NCBI RefSeq assembly: GCF_049942825.1
Contig: NZ_CP187970.1
Location: forward strand, 5,828,001 to 5,892,000
Length of the DNA stretch: 64,000 bases
Direction: 5' to 3'
From: Paenibacillus_G sp049942825
GTDB taxonomy: Bacteria; Bacillota; Bacilli; Paenibacillales; NBRC-103111
Numbering within the stretch: the stretch's first letter is position 1; each line of letters begins with the position of its first letter. Shown here piece after piece: positions 1 through 7,110 of the stretch. A model generated the notes under the pieces. That model was not told the origin of the DNA, searched no databases, and was given only the letters and a program-made list of their open reading frames with translations. A program made the translations under genes and the position numbers.

Positions 1-82
1 TCCGGAGGTAAGCACCCCAGGCAGCTTGCTCGTTGTGATAGGGGGAGCCGAACGGTCTTCCGTTGAACGTGAGTCTATACAT
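1..82 (-). CDS. Partial small prophage protein, runs off left edge
   Basis: An ATG at 82 has a good AAAGGAG ribosome site 7 bases upstream and opens a frame that leaves the window at position 1. The visible product starts MYRLTFNGRPFGSPYHNEQ. I do not recognise the family. It is the next leftward gene after the phage DnaB helicase. A second overlapping frame starting at 192 is also open to the edge (see that entry), so only one of the two may be real; the strong ribosome site favours this one. Confidence 0.45.
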   Translation of the reverse strand, partial: MYRLTFNGRPFGSPYHNEQAAWGAYLR

Positions 83-192
83 TGAGATTCTCCTTTCGAT
101 CGAGTTTGCTGCAGTTCTCGCGCAGCCTCATAGCGAACCATTAAGTCATGCACCGGATCGACGGCAATCCAGTAAAGCTGAATCTTGTCCAT
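1..192 (-). CDS. Alternative partial reading frame after phage helicase
   Basis: An ATG at 192 lies one base after the helicase stop codon, the layout expected for translational coupling, and its frame stays open to the window edge. The product begins MDKIQLYWIAVDPVHDL. The only possible ribosome site is a weak GGGGTG inside the end of the helicase gene. Downstream of position 82 it overlaps a different frame with a better ribosome site, so this may be a short gene whose open frame is extended by chance. Family not recognised. Confidence 0.3.
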   Translation of the reverse strand, partial: MDKIQLYWIAVDPVHDLMVRYEAARELQQTRSKGESQCIDSRSTEDRSAPPITTSKLPGVLTSG

Positions 193-193
193 T

Positions 194-1621
194 CTACGCA
201 CCCCATGTCCGCCGCTTAGGTGTGCCTGCCGGCGGCTTCCGTGGTGGTGACTTTGGCTGCTCTTTCGCCTGATCCTGATGAGAACGGTCCAGGGTGACGA
301 ACTTGTTGTAGTTCTTCAGGAAGGCCAGCTCCACGGTTCCAGTCGGGCCGTTCCGTTGCTTGGCGATGATGATCTCGATGACATTCTTCTTTTCGGACTC
401 TTTGTCGTAGTAGTCATCCCGGTACAGGAAGGCGACGATGTCCGCGTCCTGCTCGATCGAACCCGACTCCCGAATGTCCGACATCATAGGCCGCTTGTCC
501 TGACGCTGCTCGACGTTTCGGCTCAGCTGGGAGAGGGCGATTACCGGCACGTTCAGCTCGCGGGCAATTTGCTTCAGGGTGCGGGAGATCTGGGATACCT
601 CTTGCTGACGGTTCTCCTGCTTGCCTGTCCCTGAGATGAGCTGCAGGTAGTCGATCAGTATCATACCGAGTCCTTTCTCCTTCTTGAGCTTCCGGCATTT
701 GCTCCGGATCTCCGCCACTGTGAGAGATGGGCTGTCGTCGATCATGATATTCGCTCCAGCCAACCGACCAATGGCCATGGTGACCTTTTCCCAATCGTCA
801 CCCTCCATGTTCCCGGACCGCACGCGGCTGGCGTCGATGTTTCCTTCGGCGCAGATCATCCGTTGCACAAGCTGCTCTGCCCCCATTTCGAGAGAGAAAA
901 CAGCAATCGTTTCGCCCGTCTTGATGCCGGCGCTCTGTGCGATGTTCAAGGCGAAGGCAGTCTTACCGACCGACGGCCGGGCCGCGACGATGATCAGATC
1001 AGACCGCTGGAATCCGGAAGTCATACGGTCCAGATCCGGGAAGCCCGACGGGATGCCAGTGACTTCTCCGGTTCCGGCCTGGCGGTTCATGTAGCGGACC
1101 TCCAGGTTCTCAAAGGCCACTGCGGCTACGTCAGATATCATGCGGAACGCCTTACCCTTTGGCTTGCGTTCAGACAGCGCTTCGGCCGTCCCCTGCAGGT
1201 TAGCAATCAGCTCGTCAGCGTTTGACTCCTCGTCTGCACCCAGCTTCCGAATGGCTGACCTGGCCTGTCTTTGGATCGCCTTCTCACGGACGATATTTGC
1301 GTAGTGTTCAACGTTGGCTGCCGTTGGCACTGCTTTGGCCAGATCAGTCAGGTACGAGACGTTGCCAATCTCCTCAAGCATTTTCCGGCGATGCAATCGA
1401 TCTCCAAGGATTATCACGTCAAGCGGATCATCGGCATCGGCGATATCCAGCATGGACTCATAGATCGTGCGATGCTTTGCCAGAAAGAAATCATCTGGCT
1501 GAATAATTTCCATCAGCGTGACGATCGTATCTGGATCAATAAGGGCTGCGCCTAGGACAGCCTGCTCAGCTTCCAGGCTGTAATGCTGCTCAGTGTAGCC
1601 GTTGCCGTTCGCGTGCTGCAT
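194..1621 (-). CDS. dnaB: Phage replicative DNA helicase, DnaB family
   Basis: A hexameric 5'-3' helicase that unwinds the phage replication fork and recruits primase. The 475-residue product has the DnaB N-terminal domain (residues about 12-115, EAEQAVLGAALIDPDT) and the RecA-like C-terminal domain. Walker A is ARPSVGKT at 214-221 and Walker B is ILIDYLQLI at 321-329; the conserved DIRESGSIEQDAD segment follows. The ATG at 1621 has a GAGGAGG site 7 bases upstream and overlaps the end of the preceding loader gene by 32 bases, indicating coupled translation. It is the last complete gene of the leftward replication block. Distinction from the host dnaB rests on its phage neighbours. Confidence 0.95.
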   Translation of the reverse strand: MQHANGNGYTEQHYSLEAEQAVLGAALIDPDTIVTLMEIIQPDDFFLAKHRTIYESMLDIADADDPLDVIILGDRLHRRKMLEEIGNVSYLTDLAKAVPTAANVEHYANIVREKAIQRQARSAIRKLGADEESNADELIANLQGTAEALSERKPKGKAFRMISDVAAVAFENLEVRYMNRQAGTGEVTGIPSGFPDLDRMTSGFQRSDLIIVAARPSVGKTAFALNIAQSAGIKTGETIAVFSLEMGAEQLVQRMICAEGNIDASRVRSGNMEGDDWEKVTMAIGRLAGANIMIDDSPSLTVAEIRSKCRKLKKEKGLGMILIDYLQLISGTGKQENRQQEVSQISRTLKQIARELNVPVIALSQLSRNVEQRQDKRPMMSDIRESGSIEQDADIVAFLYRDDYYDKESEKKNVIEIIIAKQRNGPTGTVELAFLKNYNKFVTLDRSHQDQAKEQPKSPPRKPPAGTPKRRTWGA

Positions 1622-1982
1622 CCAGTACCCTCCTCACTTCCTCCCGAACGTGGTCCGGGCAAGGTACCGCTTTGGCGGTCCATTCTTTCAGATTGGCCAG
1701 ATGCTCCTGTGCTTCTCGCTTCAGCGCATCGTGGTAGCGTCCAATTTCGTCTGGCTCAGGTTCTAGTGGCTGCATAAGCACCGCTATCGCTGGCGGATAC
1801 TTGTTTCCCGCGATGACATATCGTCTCAGGTTTGAGAGGGCCACATCATACGGCGTATCCTTCAGGTCACTGTGCAGATCTTCGATGAACTCCACCAGGT
1901 CGTCATCATCGACAGGAACTTCGTAATTCGGGTAACGCCGCTGAATTCTCACAAGCAATTGCGATAACTCAAGCTTGTCCAC
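1590..1982 (-). CDS. G39P-like helicase loader/inhibitor
   Basis: Likely delivers the DnaB helicase to the phage origin, as SPP1 G39P does. The visible pattern is an N-terminal helical domain with YPNYEV, a central DTPYDVALSNLRRYV stretch and KYPPAIAVLMQP, which matches my memory of that family, followed by a charged C-terminal tail. I chose the GTG at 1982 because GAGGAGG stands 9 bases before it; an upstream in-frame ATG at 2003 would place that ribosome site inside the gene. The product is 130 residues. It sits between the initiator and helicase genes, the usual order in phage replication modules. Sequence identity in this family is low, so the call leans on context. Confidence 0.65.
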   Translation of the reverse strand: MDKLELSQLLVRIQRRYPNYEVPVDDDDLVEFIEDLHSDLKDTPYDVALSNLRRYVIAGNKYPPAIAVLMQPLEPEPDEIGRYHDALKREAQEHLANLKEWTAKAVPCPDHVREEVRRVLDAARERQRLH

Positions 1983-2919
1983 GTTTTTTTTCCTCCTCAC
2001 CAAATCGTTTGAGTGCTTCTAGCTGCCTCTGCTGCTTGCTCTTACGTTCCGGTTTCGGTGCGGAAGGACGGAGCTCTTCCACCTCGCTCGGATCGTAGGA
2101 CTGGTTCAAGCTATCCTGAACAAAGTCCCATGATTCCAGGATTACGGTCTTGCAATAGGCGAAGGTACGGATGCTTTCCCGGACTCGCTTCTTGTACTTG
2201 TTGTGCTTGGCGAAGGCTAGATCAATCCCAAACAGTGCAAACTCCAGCGGAATGGGCTTGCGTGCCACCTCGAGAGCAGATTCCCAGTCGGCGTTACTTC
2301 CGATCAAACGCCTCCGGCGCTGATTGAAGTAATCCTCAAGGGTCTTGGCTCTCTGTGCGATGGTTTCTGGATCAAGGTGTATTTGGCTTGCAGACAAGGA
2401 AGCTGCAACGGACGACGGAACCCCGCACCTTGATCTCAAAAATTCATCGTCGAGATCGTCTATCAGTCTATCAATCAATATCTCTGTAATATCTTTATTG
2501 CATCGGACATTTTTGTCCGGGGGATCGGACATTTCTGTCCGATCACTGCTGGACTGATCGGACATTTTTGTCCTATCATCGACTTGTGATCGGACATTTT
2601 TGTCCGCGAATTTCTTCGAATTCTTGACGGTAAGAATCAGGCCATTTGGAGCTCGAGTCACCTTGATGTATTCGTGGGTCTCCAGGTCTTTGATCCACCG
2701 TCGGATGGTTTTCTCGTTCACATCGAATATCTCGGAAAGTTCAGTCGTCTGGATTGGCTTATTCCCTAGCACCACGCCCCAGGTAACTCCATCCCTTTCT
2801 ATATCCTTGGTCGTGGAGCTAATGCACCATAGGAATAGCCACAGTGCTGAACCTATTTGTTTGTAGTGTGTTGGCTCCAATAAACCCGAGAATATTGGAA
2901 AGGGGTAGCTGCCTGGCAC
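1969..2919 (-). CDS. Phage replication initiator / replisome organizer, DnaD-like
   Basis: Probably binds the phage origin and starts assembly of the helicase complex. The 316-residue product has a winged-helix domain at about residues 35-110 (TTELSEIFDVNEKTIRRWIKDLE), a low-complexity linker at about 115-150, and a helical C-terminal region resembling DnaD-type domains, ending in a Lys/Glu-rich tail. The linker is encoded by four copies of a 17-base DNA repeat (2502-2605), so the gene very likely contains its own binding site, as in lambda O. It precedes the G39P-like loader and DnaB helicase genes. An exact DnaD family assignment would need a profile search. Confidence 0.75.
   Translation of the reverse strand: MPGSYPFPIFSGLLEPTHYKQIGSALWLFLWCISSTTKDIERDGVTWGVVLGNKPIQTTELSEIFDVNEKTIRRWIKDLETHEYIKVTRAPNGLILTVKNSKKFADKNVRSQVDDRTKMSDQSSSDRTEMSDPPDKNVRCNKDITEILIDRLIDDLDDEFLRSRCGVPSSVAASLSASQIHLDPETIAQRAKTLEDYFNQRRRRLIGSNADWESALEVARKPIPLEFALFGIDLAFAKHNKYKKRVRESIRTFAYCKTVILESWDFVQDSLNQSYDPSEVEELRPSAPKPERKSKQQRQLEALKRFGEEEKKRGQA
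2461..2500. other. AT-rich stretch next to iterons, candidate unwinding element
   Basis: A roughly 40-base stretch rich in A and T directly abuts the first iteron, while flanking sequence is more GC-rich. Iteron origins usually carry a DNA unwinding element in this position. It also encodes part of the initiator (ITEILIDRLID). Functional assignment is inference. Confidence 0.4.
2502..2605. repeat. Four iterons inside initiator gene, putative phage origin
   Basis: Four copies of ATCGGACATTTTTGTCC start at 2502, 2524, 2557 and 2589; the second differs by one base. Each copy is itself an inverted repeat (GGACA/TGTCC). Start-to-start spacings are 22, 33 and 32 bases, near whole helical turns. 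The copies are translated in two different frames (DKNVR in two, R-T-K/E-M-S-D in two), so what is conserved is DNA rather than protein. Initiator-gene iterons are known origins in lambda and several Gram-positive phages. Confidence 0.75.
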
Positions 2920-2924
2920 TCATA

Positions 2925-3545
2925 TCACCCCGCGTACCTGTTGTTTGTAGGTACCAGTGTTGCGTAATCAGGAGACCAGGAAGGCGGCCCGTACTTCTTA
3001 AGGTATCCGAGACGATTGATATACCCGCTAACGCTCTCTTCAGCATCCATGGCCTTCAGCAGCTCCCAGGTTGCCATAACGTCGTTCAGCGCCCTGTGAG
3101 CACCTGTGAGGGCAATATCGTAGCGATCGCACATGTCAGTGAGCTTATGAGGGTACACGTGCCTGTCACGGCTGATTGTGCAGGTGTCGATGAAGGAATT
3201 ACTGTATGTCTTGCCTGAGAGCCGCATAAGTGAGTAGTGGAGGAATGCCAGGTCGAATGCGGCATTATGTGCGACTAGGAGGCTGTCACCGATCAAGTTT
3301 CTCAGGATCTTGAAGGCGAGCAGCTCGTCCATACCACCTGAGAGTAGACCAGGTGTAATTCCAGTCAGCTCGATGATTTTGGGGCTGAGTCCGCCGGGGA
3401 TGTTCTGACGGACAATCGTATTAAATTGCGAAACGATCTCGCCGTTGGTGCAGCGGATCGCGGCCATTTCGATTACTCTGCAGCCTTCTGCATCCAGTCC
3501 GGATGTCTCGAAGTCAAATACCGTAACGTCATTAAGAATGCTCAT
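2925..3545 (-). CDS. DEDDh 3'-5' exonuclease, DnaQ-like
   Basis: A 206-residue exonuclease related to the proofreading subunit of DNA polymerase III. All catalytic residues are visible: D11 and E13 in FDFETSG, D98 in AHNAAFDLAF, and H150 with D155 in GAHRALND. No polymerase or BRCT domain is attached. Its ATGA start overlaps the stop of the upstream small gene, and it is followed 5 bases later by the initiator gene. A role in phage DNA processing during recombination or replication is inferred from position between the RecT and replication genes. Confidence 0.85.
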   Translation of the reverse strand: MSILNDVTVFDFETSGLDAEGCRVIEMAAIRCTNGEIVSQFNTIVRQNIPGGLSPKIIELTGITPGLLSGGMDELLAFKILRNLIGDSLLVAHNAAFDLAFLHYSLMRLSGKTYSNSFIDTCTISRDRHVYPHKLTDMCDRYDIALTGAHRALNDVMATWELLKAMDAEESVSGYINRLGYLKKYGPPSWSPDYATLVPTNNRYAG

Positions 3546-3751
3546 GAGTTCCTCCCGCGGTCATCCCGCAAATAAATAAAGGGATAATGAGCCCGGACCA
3601 CCGTAAATCCTGGGTAAGTCCGGGCAAAATAATCTTTGACCTCTTGCTTGAAGCGTTGCGGTTGATCCTTCACTAACTCCCAGAGTTCCTGCCGGATCAT
3701 CGACTTCATGACGGGTGGTCCGTCGAAAGAAACGTCAGCTTGTCTTTCCAT
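3542..3751 (-). CDS. Small prophage protein of unknown function
   Basis: A 69-residue protein, basic and aromatic in its second half (QEVKDYFARTYPGFTVVRAHYPFIYLRD). The start at 3751 overlaps the end of recT by 17 bases and the stop overlaps the next gene as ATGA, so it fits the operon tightly. A second possible start is the ATG at 3709; neither has a clear ribosome site. Family not recognised. Confidence 0.6.
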   Translation of the reverse strand: MERQADVSFDGPPVMKSMIRQELWELVKDQPQRFKQEVKDYFARTYPGFTVVRAHYPFIYLRDDRGRNS

Positions 3752-4664
3752 CTTCGAAGTCCAAGAACTCTTGACTCAGGTCGCCGGCTCCGTCTTTCGG
3801 GAATCCAGTATCGGGATCCCTTTCCACATCGATCGCACCGTTGTTGACGGCCTCCTCAGCAGTGTCGCTCCAGTCGGTTACGTCAATAACCTCAGACATG
3901 TCATCGGATACCTCTCGCTTCGTCGTCTCGTCCATCGATACGGCCTTCTGAAACTCCACGGAGATTGGCATGTATTTCATCAGGGCCTTAAGCACCGTCT
4001 TCTTCGCCATCTCATCGAAGTGGTCCACCCAGGGTCCGAACTTAGCTTTCGAGAACTTGTCACGGTGAAGCTCGATGTCCCGTTTACTCATAACCATGAA
4101 GGAGTAGCCGCCATCCTTGAATTTCGCGTAAGCATAGTACTTGGTAACGGGTCCGCGGTCACCGTCCGCCGGCACATGACGGAGCTTTTCATTGATGCCG
4201 TATTCGTATTCGAACAGGTCCTTCTCGTGAACCGCTTGAGACATGATGCTGGAAATATGGCCAGTCCGGCGGGCCAGCTCGATCAGTCCCTTGTAACCGA
4301 TCTGGAACTGCGCCTCGTCGACGAAGTATTCCTTGTTCCCTTCCTTCTTTTTGTTGCGATAGGGTACCAGGTAGGCATGTCCTAAAATGGAGGGTTCCAG
4401 GCCCAGCTGGGCGCACTGCATAACTGCGCCGAGCAGGGACTCTGGGGTGCATACTTTCAATTTGGGGTTGGTCCGGATGGAGGTCGTTGCGATGCGCAAC
4501 AACCTCTCCGGCGTGAGGTGTTTGGGAATAGCCTGGGCGATAGCCGGCTTCATCTCATCGAAGAGCTGGGCAATCGTCTTACCCTGGCCATTTCCTGCCG
4601 CGGCCTTGTTGGCCAGTGCCTTGCTGAGGTCTTTCTGATCTGTTGCTTTAGCGGGTGCTGCCAT
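3735..4664 (-). CDS. recT: RecT family single-strand annealing protein
   Basis: Anneals complementary single strands exposed by the partner exonuclease, allowing phage recombination independent of RecA. The 309-residue product shows the RecT core: KTIAQLFDEMKPAIAQAIP, then PESLLGAVMQCAQLGLEP and a YLVPYRN segment, followed by QIGYKGLIELARRTG. The C-terminal tail is acidic (DLSQEFLDFEDG), which in this class can contact other proteins. It lies directly after the YqaJ exonuclease gene (3-base gap), the standard exo/annealase pair. Confidence 0.93.
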   Translation of the reverse strand: MAAPAKATDQKDLSKALANKAAAGNGQGKTIAQLFDEMKPAIAQAIPKHLTPERLLRIATTSIRTNPKLKVCTPESLLGAVMQCAQLGLEPSILGHAYLVPYRNKKKEGNKEYFVDEAQFQIGYKGLIELARRTGHISSIMSQAVHEKDLFEYEYGINEKLRHVPADGDRGPVTKYYAYAKFKDGGYSFMVMSKRDIELHRDKFSKAKFGPWVDHFDEMAKKTVLKALMKYMPISVEFQKAVSMDETTKREVSDDMSEVIDVTDWSDTAEEAVNNGAIDVERDPDTGFPKDGAGDLSQEFLDFEDGKTS

Positions 4665-4666
4665 GG

Positions 4667-5539
4667 TTATTCGTCACCTCCGACAATTTTGAAGCTTCGG
4701 ACGCCCTTCTTATTGGACTTCCAGGAGAATACCGGTTCGCCTTGGAACCAGGCCATTTCATGATCACCCATGACGGCCTTCATGCGGTTCTTTGCCGTCT
4801 CGTGAGTCTCCTCGGCGTTCTTGAGGGCCTTCTTGCTGTCCAGGACCATCCGCATGAGATCGTAATTCTCTTCACCGAGCTCGATATTCGAACCGGGCCG
4901 CGACTCTGGAAACCGATCCTTGAGGAGTCCTGTATCCTGGTGTCCGTAAGCGGGCGGCTGCTTGGCCAATACGTGGTTATGCCAGAAGTTGTACTCGATC
5001 TCGATCAGGTTCCCGATCAGTTCTTCATCCCTCTCGATGACCCGCCACTGGAAGTCCCAGCCGCCGATCAGGACGGCCACATACCAGCGAACCGCCCCGG
5101 TGACGGCCATGTAGTGATTACACTGCAGCATGTACTCCACAGGTACCTTCTCGCCGGCCCACTCGTCACGGTTGTATTCGGAGGTGTTTTTGATCTCGAG
5201 CCCCTCGTTTTTCCCGATAACCCAGCGGTCAATGTTCGCCAGCATGAAGTCGTGTTCCCGGTGCTGGAAGATCGAGTGCTGCTGCATGACGCGGATCCCG
5301 GTTTCTTCGGTGAACCATTTGGCGATCAGCGGCTCGAGCATCCGTCCGGCTTTCATCTTGTCGTTATCCTCGAGGGGAGGCAGCTCGCCGATCTTATCCA
5401 GGTAGACCGCCATCGGCGATCTGTACTTGGAGAGCTCGCAGATCGCGGCAACGTCGCTGCCGCCAATTCCCTTTCTGCGAAACTCGAGCCAGTCTTCCTT
5501 TGGCATGTCCTTCACACGGGCCAGCTTGAGAGCTTGCAT
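4667..5539 (-). CDS. YqaJ family phage recombination exonuclease
   Basis: A lambda-exonuclease-like enzyme that resects double-strand ends for RecT. The 290-residue protein begins with the YqaJ signature FRRKGIGGSDVAAI (20-33) and carries a PD-(D/E)xK nuclease core: E69 in GRMLEPL, D104 in ANIDRW, and E115-x-K117 in GLEIKN. It is followed at once by recT. The leader of the protein is short, and the ATG at 5539 is 3 bases after the previous small gene's stop. Confidence 0.9.
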   Translation of the reverse strand: MQALKLARVKDMPKEDWLEFRRKGIGGSDVAAICELSKYRSPMAVYLDKIGELPPLEDNDKMKAGRMLEPLIAKWFTEETGIRVMQQHSIFQHREHDFMLANIDRWVIGKNEGLEIKNTSEYNRDEWAGEKVPVEYMLQCNHYMAVTGAVRWYVAVLIGGWDFQWRVIERDEELIGNLIEIEYNFWHNHVLAKQPPAYGHQDTGLLKDRFPESRPGSNIELGEENYDLMRMVLDSKKALKNAEETHETAKNRMKAVMGDHEMAWFQGEPVFSWKSNKKGVRSFKIVGGDE

Positions 5540-5542
5540 TGG

Positions 5543-5725
5543 CTACGCCTCCAGTCTGAGGTGATCGGCGAAGTACTCGCCGTCAGTATTCACATGATGG
5601 TAGTTGCCCTTCTCATCGATGAGCACGAGCACTTTGTCGTACTGCTCGTCTACCGGGTAAGACTTCCCTTGGAGAAAGAACGGCTTTGCAGTGGCTTTGC
5701 AACTAACTGCCTTAACGGATTTCAT
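5543..5725 (-). CDS. Small prophage protein of unknown function
   Basis: A 60-residue protein (MKSVKAVSCKATAKPFFL..., ending YFADHLRLEA). Its beta-rich pattern (GKSYPVDEQYDKVLVLIDEKGNYHHV) suggests a small folded domain, but I do not recognise it. It overlaps the upstream coiled-coil gene by 14 bases and ends 3 bases before the exonuclease gene, so it is part of the recombination operon. Confidence 0.6.
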   Translation of the reverse strand: MKSVKAVSCKATAKPFFLQGKSYPVDEQYDKVLVLIDEKGNYHHVNTDGEYFADHLRLEA

Positions 5726-5942
5726 CTCTTAGCGCCTCCAATGCGGATTCCAGTTCTTCGATTCGGTTTTGTGCTTCTTCAAGCTCTCTCTCGAGCTCAT
5801 CGGCCTCGTCATCGACATGGTCAAATGCTGCCTCCAAAGCTTTCCAAACAGTGCTGCCAATGTACTCTTCGTTCTCATCGAGCGTAGTTTCGAGGCGATT
5901 CATGAGATCGGATTTTGATTGCCTGAGTGGCATATTTTTCAA
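5712..5942 (-). CDS. Small coiled-coil prophage protein
   Basis: A 76-residue acidic protein whose C-terminal half (about residues 42-76, DDEADELERELEEAQNRIEEL) is a clear heptad coiled coil. It has an AAGGGG ribosome site before the ATG. It is the first gene after a 236-base gap that holds an inverted repeat at 5959-5981, so it may have its own promoter. Function unknown; oligomerisation is the only thing the sequence supports. Confidence 0.6.
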   Translation of the reverse strand: MKNMPLRQSKSDLMNRLETTLDENEEYIGSTVWKALEAAFDHVDDEADELERELEEAQNRIEELESALEALRDEIR

Positions 5943-5958
5943 CCCCTTGATGTAGAGT

Positions 5959-5981
5959 CCGCCAGCATGTTACACTGGCGG
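5959..5981. repeat. Inverted repeat CCGCCAG-N9-CTGGCGG
   Basis: Two perfect 7-base arms flank 9 bases, 17 bases upstream of the coiled-coil gene. It could be an operator for the leftward recombination operon or the 5' hairpin of a short rightward RNA that ends at the terminator at 6001-6025. Confidence 0.5.
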
Positions 5982-6000
5982 CAAGTTGATTTTTGCGAAG

Positions 6001-6025
6001 GCCCGCCTGCCAGCGGGCTTTTTTT
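6001..6025 (+). terminator. Rightward intrinsic terminator among leftward genes
   Basis: Stem GCCCGC / GCGGGC with a 6-base loop is followed by seven T on the plus strand. The minus strand has no T run after the stem, so it works only for rightward transcription, although all nearby genes point left. Confidence 0.7.
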
Positions 6026-6178
6026 ATTGGCCGGGATCCCCATCTATCAGAGGATCTGCCGTCCGGCCCCGGTCAAAGTACCGAGCCCGTTACATTGTTC
6101 TCACCCTTCCCTATGTACTGCGATGTGGCTTGGCCGCATCTCCGAAGGTCCGGCGTACCGGACCCTCACCAGATATGG

Positions 6179-6472
6179 TCAAACTGCGGAGGTGATGATT
6201 TTCTCATCCGCTCTATAGAAAGCATCATCAGCTATTGCCTTGGAGCACCTGGTGCATATCCGTTTGAATGGTGCGTACTCCTTCATGGGCTTGCCCAAAC
6301 CGCCGCAGATCGTGCACCCTGGGGAGTACTTCCGCAGGATTACTTCGCCTTCGCTGGTGAATACTTCAAGTGAATCGCCGAGGCCGATTTGAAGGGTCCT
6401 TCTCAGCTCGATCGGGATCACGATTCTTCCAAGCTCGTCGACCTTTCTTACAATGCCGGTTGCCATTCTCAT
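6179..6472 (-). CDS. AbrB-type transcriptional regulator with zinc-ribbon tail
   Basis: Residues 1-50 are strikingly like the DNA-binding swapped-hairpin domain of host AbrB (TGIVRKVDELGRIVIPIELRR). The remaining half is different: CTIC at about 53-56 and CTRC at about 74-77 form a likely zinc ribbon in place of the usual AbrB multimerisation domain. The product has 97 residues. Its ATGA start overlaps the upstream stop, and GAAGGAG lies 10 bases before it. A phage-borne AbrB head could bind host AbrB sites and affect sporulation or competence timing; that role is inference. Confidence 0.85.
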   Translation of the reverse strand: MRMATGIVRKVDELGRIVIPIELRRTLQIGLGDSLEVFTSEGEVILRKYSPGCTICGGLGKPMKEYAPFKRICTRCSKAIADDAFYRADEKIITSAV

Positions 6473-6639
6473 TTGGATGCAACTCCTTCGCTCATTTTGA
6501 TTTCACGTGTGATCACGTAACGCGCATTCGTCTCTTGGCAGCTGGGGCAAGCTGGTTCTTCAATCTCGCCAGCTTCTATCGCATATCCCAGGCAGCACTC
6601 CTGGCATTCGTAGAAGTCATAAATGATCGAGTCAGGCAT
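6469..6639 (-). CDS. Small zinc-ribbon prophage protein
   Basis: A 56-residue protein with CQECC and CPSC pairs about 19 residues apart, likely one zinc site. I start at the ATG at 6639, which has AAGGGGG about 10 bases upstream and overlaps the previous stop; a GTG at 6660 would put that ribosome site inside the gene. It precedes the AbrB-like gene with ATGA overlap. Function unknown. Confidence 0.6.
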   Translation of the reverse strand: MPDSIIYDFYECQECCLGYAIEAGEIEEPACPSCQETNARYVITREIKMSEGVASK

Positions 6640-6886
6640 CCGGCGCCGCCCCCTTCCCACGAACAGCCGTTCTGTGGTAAAATGACAGCACGAGGACTCT
6701 TAACCGGGATCTCAACGAGGCTCGCCCCCCAAGGCGAGTCTTTTCTATTTCTGCCGCCTGCTCCATTTCGCGATCGGATTCAGCGATCAGAACGTCGATC
6801 AGCTCCATGCCTTCGATTACCGTCACATTCTTTTTCCAGGCGAGCATCTGTTTACGCCAGTCGTTTTCGGTCATCAGTTCACGCAT
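6632..6886 (-). CDS. Small prophage protein of unknown function
   Basis: An 84-residue frame starting MRELMTENDWRKQMLAWKK with AGGGGGA about 8 bases upstream. The first 50 residues look like an ordinary acidic helical protein; the last 30 are Arg-rich and coincide with a rightward terminator hairpin (6719-6744), so the tail may be less constrained. It overlaps the XRE gene before it by 13 bases and the zinc-ribbon gene after it by 8. Confidence 0.5.
   Translation of the reverse strand: MRELMTENDWRKQMLAWKKNVTVIEGMELIDVLIAESDREMEQAAEIEKTRLGGRASLRSRLRVLVLSFYHRTAVRGKGAAPDA
6678..6746 (+). ncRNA. Candidate short antisense RNA with terminator
   Basis: An extended -10 box (TG-G-TAAAAT, TAAAAT at 6678-6683) is followed about 35 bases later by a rightward terminator: GGCTCGCC / GGCGAGTC stem, TTTT tail, 6719-6744. 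The predicted transcript is about 55-60 bases and antisense to the gene at 6632-6886. There is no good -35 box. Candidate only. Confidence 0.3.
6719..6744 (+). terminator. Rightward intrinsic terminator inside leftward gene
   Basis: An 8-base stem (one G-T pair) with a 6-base loop and TTTTCTATTT tail on the plus strand. It lies within the coding sequence of the opposite-strand gene at 6632-6886. Confidence 0.6.
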
Positions 6887-7110
6887 TGGGCGTTCCCCCT
6901 GTCATAATAGAATTGGTATCGTTTTGGTGGGTTCTTGCACACCCACATCCAGTTTTCGTATGTTACGGCGTCCGGAACTTGTTTTCCGTTCTCGATCCGG
7001 CTAACCGTTGATTGAGTCAAAGCTAGGTAATCGGCCAGCTGCTCTTGCGAGTAATGGGCTTTCATGCGGAGCTGGCGCAGTTTTTCGCTTACCTCCCGTG
7101 TGGAGATCAT
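6874..7110 (-). CDS. XRE-family DNA-binding protein
   Basis: A 78-residue helix-turn-helix protein (KLRQLRMKAHYSQEQLADYLALTQSTVSRIENGKQ). The ATG at 7110 is chosen because a near-perfect AAAGGAGGTGA ribosome site lies about 8 bases upstream; an in-frame start at 7131 would swallow it. The C-terminal part is short and aromatic. As a second or third small regulator of the early operon it may control later phage genes; the target is unknown. Confidence 0.8.
   Translation of the reverse strand: MISTREVSEKLRQLRMKAHYSQEQLADYLALTQSTVSRIENGKQVPDAVTYENWMWVCKNPPKRYQFYYDRGNAQCVN

Noticed and set aside
2500..2610. CRISPR array
   Set aside because: Only four short palindromic repeats with unequal spacers inside a coding gene; iterons explain them better.
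6370..7011. 213-codon rightward frame through the early prophage region
   Set aside because: Covers several leftward small genes that have ribosome sites; its product is Arg/Ser/Phe-rich and without domain pattern.
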